From contig NW_026947484.1 of NCBI RefSeq assembly GCF_034190915.1, positions 184,072,982 to 184,136,981 on the forward strand: 64,000 nucleotides of DNA, in the 5' to 3' direction. This DNA comes from Cavia porcellus. Lineage: Eukaryota > Chordata > Mammalia > Rodentia > Caviidae. This document shows positions 55,581 through 64,000 of the stretch, piece by piece. The first letter of the stretch is position 1. Each line of letters starts with the position of its first letter. A model generated the notes under the pieces. It worked only from the letters and a program-made list of their open reading frames with translations. It ran no database searches and was not told the DNA's origin. Position numbers and translations under genes: made by a program.

Positions 55581-58500
55581 TCTTGAAAACATCTATAAAT
55601 TAGTAGGGTACTTTTCTTATCTCATAGACAAAGAGAATGAGTTAATAACTTGGTTTGGGATAAGTAACAAATTATTGTTAAAATGAGTGCTAAAGTATGG
55701 GCATATATTTTGTCAAATTTGTTTTTAATGAAACCACTTGCTTTTTTCATTGTACATGCAAAGTATACTGAGGTTGTGAGATAAATTTTGAAGAATAAAT
55801 TTAGAAATGCAGGAAGGAAATTCAGATGTTGTGCATACATTACACACTATACATTACAAGAGTGTGAAAGCATAGTTCATCAACACTAACAACCATCATG
55901 GGGAGTGTAATATTTCCTTAATTTAAATGCAAGAGAAATGCTTCACTGTGACCTTCAATTACTTGTTCAAGGTCAAACAGCTAATAAGTTCAGGGCCTTG
56001 ATACTAAGACAAATTCAGAAGTGTATTAACATCACTTACAAATTTTAGACATTATTTACTTTGTGAGATAAATTGCAACTCTTGAGTCTTATTCAGTTTC
56101 CACGTTTGTTTAAAAGAAAAAGAAGATTATTACTATCTCATAAACTTGTGAGGGAGAAATTGGAGAAGGAATGTGACAGTGCTTTTAAAATCATACTGGG
56201 CTATGTGAATGCTCCATGCTATTTATATCCTCTTAAAGTTGTCATCATCCTTAGGTTTTACCATCACATTTAACACTGAAAGGCAGTCAGGCATTACAGA
56301 GTTCTGTTCTGACAAGGGAAAGATAACAGCAGGCTAAAATGAACGCTCCCTAATCCCTAGCCACTCATCCACAGTTGCTGTGAATTGATAATACTCCTCC
56401 ATTTCTCCGCTGTACTTTGCTAGAAGTCTGATGAACGAGTAAAGCTATTCTGCCTCAAGCAGCATTTATCTGGAAAGGTCTGTATCTTTTAGCTTACAAA
56501 GTTGTAAGAACAACCTGCCAAGATGAAAGACATAAAATATTGCTTTATATTTATTTATAGCAGGTTATCCTCTACTGCAGGAGCACTGATGCATCCATGC
56601 TTACTGAGAGAACACCTGGTAGCTGTGGCTAAGTGGAAGGATGATTTTGCCAGATCTAGGATGAGAGTTTGAAGCACTTTACCTTTATATAAGGGAAACT
56701 GTTTTTAAAGTAAGTGTGTTATTTTGACTGTTTTGTGAGCTTCATTGCCATATTTGTTTCTATATGCTTGCGTGTGTGATAAATTAGTAGTTATTTTTTT
56801 AAAATTAGGTATTATTTTTATATTTTTCTGACAAATTTAAGAAGGTATCATTGAGGAAAAGTCTGTCAAATTAGGAAATTCTCTAAAGACAAAGGCAAGT
56901 AACAGTGGCATATTTGTGCAATATTTACAATAGTAAATAAGAAGAAAAGTGATAAAATTAATAAGATAATAGCAGAAACATAATGTGCAGCTTAATGAAA
57001 CCACCATGTAAGAAGAAGGACGCGTCATGCCTTATGAGCAGCTTGACAACTGAGGTTCATATATAATGTGTTTACCTAGGGGCGCTGTGCTATAATTTAT
57101 TAATGTCACAAATCAGAGCATATGTGTAGAAAGGACAGGGAAAGATTTTATATTTGCACCTCTGCAGATCATCAAAGAATCATTTAAATGCCCTCTTTGG
57201 CTAGTTATGCATTTCGTATGTTTGAATTCCCAGATAATGAAGTTTTATTCCTTTATTTATCCACAACCCAGACACTTAATTTTAGCATTTGGAAGAAAGT
57301 GTCCTAAAGATGAATTTAACATTTACTTTACCTTTTCCTTGACAGCTGAGAGTTATTTTCATTAGTGTAGAGGTACTGCAGTTCAGCAGTGCCTTGCAAA
57401 CTACCGGGGAGGAGAAGGCCATTTGATCCCAACCCAAATGCTTCCCTTCAGTTTCATCTGTATTTTTCTGATGTTGATCACAGCATCCACATTTCCAAAC
57501 GCCTACCTAGGAAACAACTTTCTGGCCTCCTTTCTTCACCAACTCATTTCCTACTTCACTGTTGATCTATTTTCAAAATAAGCAATAATACTGCATTATT
57601 TGAGTCAAGGGTTTAAGAATTTTCTTGAGATAAAATTGCATAAGACCTAATGTAAAAAAAAAATGCTAAATTGTGTAAATTGTTGTTAATAGGTTGTGTT
57701 TAAATTCCATTCTGAGTAATTTTAATACATGCAGATTTACTAAAACTTCTGTGCCCTCAATTGAGAATGTATTTCATCATATTAATATCATGAATTATTT
57801 TTACTGGACCTCGATATTTAATTTTTATTCCTTTGTTTTGTATGAACCTTTTCACTACTTTTTAAATAGAGAATTTCCAAACAAAGATGCACTATATAGC
57901 CGCATGGGAAACCTGGGGCTCAAATATATTTCCCTGAAAAATAAAAATGACAAAGTGCAGAAAAGAGACACTATACTGTACTGTACAGATCAACCACCTG
58001 CATAGAGGCTAATTATTCTCTCCTAAGGCAAAAGAGAAAAAGGTTCCTAAGACTCTCTTTCCTTCAGATTTTCTGCTTTTGATGTAAACAGATATGGGGA
58101 AGATCAGTCAACACCACAGAAAGAACTCAGGGTCTGTGATCAAGGTTTTCCTTGATGTGCTTATCATCAGGAAAAAAATGTTTTTATCTTCTTATCAAAT
58201 ATGACATTTTAATTGGACCTAGGAAATAATAGGAAATGGACATAAATGAGAGAAGTGGACTTTTATCCCCATATCTGACCAGAAACATATTCAGTTTTCA
58301 AGGCTGAAGAGTAAAGAAGGGGCTTTCTTATATCTTTTCATGCTAACACAAAATGTTTATCTGTAATTGGAAATATAGATAACTCTGTTTGCTTACTGTT
58401 TTGCTTTCCTGCAAAAATTGTGACCCAGAATTCAGTCTCTGCACTTTCCCAAGATATACTACTTCATCTAGAATTAAGCAAACTTTTAAGTTTACAAAAT

Positions 58501-59639
58501 AATTAATCAGATATTGGGAAGGACTATTTCTAGTGGCTTAATCACATTTGTAACACAGTTTTCTACTGTTGCTTCCTCTTCCGGCCTCTCCTTCCAAATA
58601 TCTTCCTGAAAGCTCTCAATTTTCCTATTGTCTAAAGCAAGAAATTTTCTTCTTTGAAATTTGGTTTTGGCTACTGCATCTACCTAAGGATGATTTTAAA
58701 AGTGTTCTCCCACAAAATAAATTATTATATTACTCAAAGTTACCTGTGACTAGAAAATGATACAATGCTATATTTATTTTTAAAGAAAAGGAAATTATAA
58801 CTCAAGGTAAAAGCACTTGACTCCAGGGAAATTCTCAGAAGTTTTGAAAATGGGACTCAGTCATAGGGTGTACTTCATGAACGTAATCGTTTCATTTGTC
58901 ATAAATATTTTAATAGGCTTTGCTGCTACATACTCATGGGTAATTTCCTTTATACTCACAGTTTTAAATTGAGGACGTTTTCATACATGTTAAATTGAAC
59001 TACACAATGATCAATGAACATTGTCTGATTTTAAAAGCTTTCAACACTTTTCTATGCACATTTGATCTTTTCTTTCTGGTCTCTTACTTTTGCTGAGGTA
59101 TTCCCAGGTAATTTGCACTAAGTTTTTCATCAGTAACTCAGAAAGAACAGTTTGCAAATTCACTGTGACCCATAACACCTAAATCATTAACAAAACTGAG
59201 CGATGCAAAGTTTAATATCCAATACACCTTTCAAGCTTTCTGGTTATTTCATTGTTTTAAAGCCAGGTTCAACTCAAGATCCATTAGATTTTCTAACATT
59301 TCTTTTTTTTTAATCCATGAAAGCTTTTAATAGTTTTACTCTAGTTTCATATCTTTGAAGTAAATCTACGAAAACAAAATTCAGATAGAGCATTAGAATG
59401 CCTAAGAATGAGTCAGTTCAAATAGGGAGTGGCAGGAAAAAGGAGACAGTAGTGGACAGTATTTGAAAAGGTGAGCTTGCTTCAGAACTGCAGTAAATCA
59501 CATCATAAGCTGTATTTCAGAGGGGATCCTATTAATACATACTTTCTGTTCATTTTAGCTTATTAGTTACTTTCTTATTTAGATTCATTTCATTGGAGAT
59601 ATTCATCATAGGGAATTTGTACTCATATATGATTAAAGC
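55581..59639. other. About 4 kb of mostly unique AT-rich sequence, no gene seen
   Basis: A MIR-like scrap (cttgttcaaggtcaaacagctaataag) lies at about 55,950-56,010. The stretches at about 56,280-56,480 and 57,050-57,620 are repeat-free by eye and of more balanced composition. No exon with a recognisable product is present. Confidence 0.45.
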
Positions 59640-61257
59640 TTGATTTTTCTTTTTCCCCATTTACCTCCTCCTTCGTCAGCCTCTCTTTCTTGTTTACAAA
59701 AGCTCTGTTTCATTTTTTAATTGTTTCCTTTTCTTTTCCTTCTTATTCCCCTCCCACCTCTTTTGATCCCTTCCCAATTTAACATTTTATTCCCATTTCT
59801 CAATATTTATTTTGATCTTTATTTACGCTTTCTGCTTTTCACAACAGAGAAATAATGTGATATTTAAACATGGGTCCAGTTTATTTCACTTAAGAGTATG
59901 GTTTCAAGGTCCATCCTTTTTTATAGAAATGTCTCAAGTTTAGCGTTTTTTAAAATGGTGGAGTAGTACTCTATTGTGCAAAAAAAGAAAACTAAATCTT
60001 CCTTATCCATTCCTCTGTTGATGGGAGTTTGGATTATTTCCAAGATTTGGCTATTACAAATCGTGTTGCTATAAACATGGGTGTATATGTATTGCTATGA
60101 CATGATGCTTTAATTCTTTTGGAAAATACCAACAAGGGGGGTAGATGGGTCCAATTATACCTGTAGTTTCCGGTTTTTGAGGAATCTCCACATTGATTTC
60201 CACAGTAGTTGCACCAGTCTATATTTGCATACACAGTGAAGAATCATTCTTTTTTAACTATACCTCAGTCAGTATTTTTATTAGTTGATTTCTTGTTAAC
60301 AGTTATTCTTTCTGGAGTGAGATGGAATCTCAGTATTGATTTAATTTGTATCTCTTGAATTGTCAGTGAGGTTGAATATTTGTTTCATTTGTACCTCTCA
60401 TCTGAGAAGCATCCATTCCTTTTAGATGTCAATTTTTTTGGATTTGGTATTTAAGTTTCAGAGGTCTACTTGTTTTGAGTTCTGTATATATTTTAGATAT
60501 TAGCTTTCTGTCTGAGGAACAGCTGGCAAAATATTTTTCCCTCTCTATAGGTTGTCTCTTCACTCTGATGGTGGTTTCTTCTCCTGCATTAAAAAAAATA
60601 AAACAACCAAAAAAACTCTTTAACAAAGTGGATACCATTTGTTGATTTAGGGTTTCTGTCCAACATCACACTAAATGGTCATTAACTAAAAACTTTCACT
60701 CTAAAAACAAGAACAACACAAGGGTATCTATAATCATTTTTCCTTTCAACAGTCTGGAGACAGCAGAAAAGATAAGAGAAATAAATAAAAGGAATAAAGA
60801 TAGGACAGGAAGAAGCTAAATTTACATTACTTGTAGATGATGATATTTTACCAAAAAGAACCAAAAAAAATCCATCAAAAGACCTCTAGATTTAGTAATC
60901 AAATTCAGCATGACAGCTGGATACAAAATCAATACTCAAAAATCAATATTATTCTTGGACACAGATGAGAAATTCACTGAAAGAGATACTAAGGAAACCA
61001 CAGCCTTCATAATAGCATTGAGAAAAATTAAACACATAGGAATCAATCTAACAAAGGAAGCAAAATACCTCTACACTCAAAAGTATAGTACTCAAAAAAA
61101 AAAAAAAAAAAAAAAACAAAGATCGAAGAGGATATCAGAAAATGGAAAGGTATTTCTTATAGGAAGAACCATCATAGTGAAAATGGCCATACTTCCAAAA
61201 TTAGGATAAAAATTTAATTCAGTAACAATGAAAACATCAATAGTATACCTCACAGAG

Positions 61258-61268
61258 TAGAGAAAACA
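61258..61268 (+). repeat. 5' TSD of nested ID SINE
   Basis: tagagaaaaca recurs exactly at 61,351-61,361. Confidence 0.85.
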
Positions 61269-61350
61269 GCCAGCAATTTAGCTCAGTAGCACAGGCGCCT
61301 GCCTGGCAAGCACGAGGTCATGAGTTCGAGTCCTAATACAAAAAAAGAAC
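61269..61350 (+). mobile_element. ID-type SINE nested in the inverted L1
   Basis: caatttagctcagtagcacagg, gcctgcctggcaagcacgagg and gagttcgagtcctaatac with an A7 tail form an ID element. The 11-base TSD is exact. It splits L1 ORF2 sequence, so it inserted after the inverted L1 did. Confidence 0.9.
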
Positions 61351-61361
61351 TAGAGAAAACA
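61351..61361 (+). repeat. 3' TSD of nested ID SINE
   Basis: Exact partner of 61,258-61,268. Confidence 0.85.
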
Positions 61362-61652
61362 ATTCATTTGAAAGCAGAAGAACTAGAATAGCAAAAACAA
61401 TTCTGGACAGCAAAGGCAAGGCAGGAGGCATCATAATCTTTGACTTGAAATTATACTATAGAGCTACTGTGATAAAATAGCGAGGCACACACACAAAACC
61501 AACACTAACAACAACAATAATAGACTTGAGGATCGATGGAACAGAATAGAAGAGGCAGAAACTCCAAACACACTCACCCACATCATTGACAAAAAGGTCG
61601 TATGTCTCCTATTTAATAAATGGCACTGGAAAAACTGGCTTTCCACGTGCCA

Positions 61653-64000
61653 AGGACCGATAATTTTACAGATACCTTCCCTGTTCCTGAACTCATTGGC
61701 ATTAGGACCTATATTAATGTTTACGAACCTTGGAACATATTGATCATGTTCACTCTTATCGTGGATTTGTCTCTTAATTCTGCTAGTGCAGGCATGTGCT
61801 TAGATTTTCTGTCTTCCTAAAGAAGGGTTTTAGGAAGATAGATGAAAACATAGATGATAGACAGATGCTATGATTTTCATGTTCATGCCACCAGGAGAAA
61901 TCTCTGAACAACTGGTAAAAACTAATCTTACTGTGAGAACAATGAATTGTCATTTTTGATATTTCACTCACATGCCCTTAGAGAACAAAAGTTCTACAGA
62001 TAACACATGCAAAACAAAACCCCTGCAGTTCTCTCTTTGTGCTTATGTGTGAGCATAGTTAGGAATCCCTGGAGGCTACTCCCCCTATAAATATTAATGT
62101 TTGCTTCTCAGTTAAAGTTGTATTTACTCTAACTTTAAAATTATCATGTAATTCAAAACACAGCACTGCTGAGGTTCAGGAATGTGACCTTTACTAAGCC
62201 CTGGCTCGCTCATTATGTTATAGCCCTTCGTGTGAAGGAGAATCAGGACAGAAACTGGGGACACTGCTTGCCTGTTGTCATGATGCTGGGTGAAAATGAT
62301 ATTTGCCAGTGTTCATTTGAGTCCCAGAGAGGACATGATTACAGTCTTCGTCATTGCAGAAGTTAAAAGAGGTGAGTTGGTGTGACAACAGGAGGATGAT
62401 TTAACCTAACAAAATCTTCACTAAACTACCCATAGATTATAGCCAGCTAGCCAAGAACTATTACTAGTCTCCTGGTGTGATTACCTACACAGAAGTTCAG
62501 ATGAAAAGATATAAACAAGAGATATGCTGTACTTACAGGTGCCAAGGATAACTTTCAGATATCTCTCTTCAGTTTTCTACTCAGCTTTCTTGTTTTTCTA
62601 TGATGCTTTAATTTGCTTTGGGTTCCAAACTTAAGACTTGGATGATGGTCCAACTGACATTGTGAAAAACGAAACCTGGGCTATGTACGCGATGAGATAT
62701 TCTCTTACCAGTGGGTTCAGATGATGCTGAGGAAGCATGGAAGAGAACCTTGGCAGCTGAGTATTGCCTGATTGCCTGATAGTCCCTGTTTGGTAGACCC
62801 AGTAGCCAATAGTAAGCGGTTTTCATCATGTCTGAGGTGCACTGTTAATTACTTCTTCATTTGTATTGATTTTCCACACGATCTCTAATTCCCTCGAGTC
62901 TTCCATTTGATTTTCCTTTTTCATAAGATACAACTAGCAGCTTAAAATATAATGTCTTTTGAGCTAATAGTATGTTGAATTTATATGTATCTTTAGAATG
63001 TTTCCCTCAGCAGTTTTAAACATTTAAGCAACTATTGGTGTAAACACCTGCTACATGAACATTCTGATGCACTAATTTTTGTTATGGAAACTTTAAATCA
63101 TGTGTATCATTATAAACAGCATGGGGCTCAGTAGGTAACAGTGGATTTAAATGTTACAATGTTTATTGAGAAGAATGTATGTCTGATTTTAACATCTTAA
63201 CCCACACACCTGAGCAATAAACACTTATACCACCTATTCAAGAAGTTAATCCTAAATTTTGCACTGCCAGTTTTGCTATAATGTCTTAGTGGCTCATGTT
63301 CATAGCCTTCTGAGAATGTGTTATTGAGGGCAGGGGAGAAAGTGGAGTGTCATATATTTATAGGAAAATTATAAAGTAAAAGCAAATAAACACAGAAGGG
63401 AAACAGGTTTTCTACAATGCTATTACAGCCTGTCAAATTACCTTCTCCCATTTCCCTACCTGAAATATCAAGTTTTTTATCTAGGGTTAAATGTTCATTT
63501 AGCAGAATTCTATCAATTGTGTCAGCTCACAGATATTCTTCATTTTTCACCATTGGGAATAAATGGAAAAATATTATATTCAGAATAAAAACCATATTGG
63601 AAAGTAAGTGTAATTCATAAACGTTTGATAGGATGTTTCAAAGGAATTTTATTAAGACAGAGAATATTGCCTCCTTTATCCAATGGACTGGGCCACTTCA
63701 CAGAGATATATACATGCCTCATGCCAGGTGGTGGCTTTGAACTTACAGCACCCAAATATTACTTCTAATATACTCCAAGTTATTTGAAGGCTGCAAAATA
63801 CCTTCAGCTACTCTGTCCAAGCCCCATATTCCATGGACACTGAATGCTGAAGCTCTTCACATATCTCTTTTTGATTACTAGAACAGGAAAAGAGACTTTC
63901 ATAGAATTCACAGATCTGTTCCTGGGAGAGGAGAATCAAGAAAGAGCACTAAATTGTATACAGATTTGGGTAATTAGCAAAAAATATTTTTTATTTTGTA
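61653..64000. other. Unique-looking sequence, no gene identified
   Basis: The part at about 62,160-62,850 is less AT-rich and has short open frames on both strands (62,184-62,366 plus; 62,608-62,829 minus) with no recognisable domain. The rest is AT-rich with no SINE or LTR recognised up to the window edge. Confidence 0.45.

Larger units (their letters stand above)
59640..61652 (-). mobile_element. Inverted (twin-primed) L1 fragment
   Basis: From 59,640 to about 60,665 the minus strand carries the L1 3' UTR and ORF2 C-terminal part (encoding [18 protein letters not shown] and YTPMFIATRFVIAKSWK). From about 60,765 to 61,652 the plus strand carries the ORF2 reverse transcriptase and following part (FADD region decayed near 60,830; TAGYKINTQKSI at 60,913; then the KWHWKNWLSTCQ end). 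The plus-strand piece ends at the copy A equivalent of about 11,300 and the minus piece starts near 11,540, so about 240 bases are missing. This head-to-tail inversion with a small deletion is the signature of twin priming. The coding frames are dead. Confidence 0.85.

Noticed and set aside
1..64000. A CRISPR array, phage, operon or other prokaryotic system
   Set aside because: There are no spaced palindromic repeats, no dense co-directional genes and no ribosome-binding sites. The SINE, LINE, MIR and LTR content is mammalian.

Overview
This window looks like non-genic (intergenic or deep intronic) DNA from a mammal, most likely a rodent. It is AT-rich throughout. I found no host exon, CpG-island promoter, tRNA or rRNA gene, CRISPR array or bacterial or viral operon. 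The long open frames that make biological sense are all pieces of LINE-1 (L1) retrotransposons. The rodent assignment rests on tRNA-Ala-derived ID SINEs, 7SL-derived B1-like SINEs, apparent B1-ID dimers and a rodent MT/ORR-type MaLR LTR. B1-ID dimers are known from squirrel-related, beaver and caviomorph rodents, so such a lineage is plausible. The species cannot be fixed by eye.

Layout. 1-7,156: AT-rich sequence with a GC-richer LTR-like block (3,890-4,715), a short (AT)n and one ID SINE. 7,157-13,757: near-complete L1 copy A on the + strand, bracketed by 14-bp target-site duplications (TSDs). 13,758-20,370: SINEs and a facing (AC)n/(GT)n pair. 20,371-22,500: a 5'-truncated L1 tail with a perfect 16-bp TSD, an older L1 tail, a reversed old L1 and a MIR. 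22,500-30,495: SINEs, two MaLR-type LTRs and an old reversed L1 tail. 30,496-37,612: full-length L1 copy B on the + strand with a 16-bp TSD. 37,613-64,000: mostly unique AT-rich sequence with scattered ID/B1/MIR/L2 copies, a reversed L1 3' UTR carrying a tandem repeat (46,183-46,960), a solo MaLR LTR (50,487-50,827) and an inverted (twin-primed) L1 carrying a nested ID SINE (59,640-61,652).

How the parts relate. L1 copies A and B share ORF1, ORF2 and the 3' UTR, but their 5' UTRs are unrelated upstream of about 30 bases before the ORF1 start. Both carry the same +1 frame break inside ORF1, and both have a homopolymer run breaking the ORF2 endonuclease frame at the same place. Neither copy can make an intact ORF2 protein. 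The SINEs depend on L1 machinery, and several have clear TSDs. No new gene system was found; the points worth follow-up concern L1 structure.
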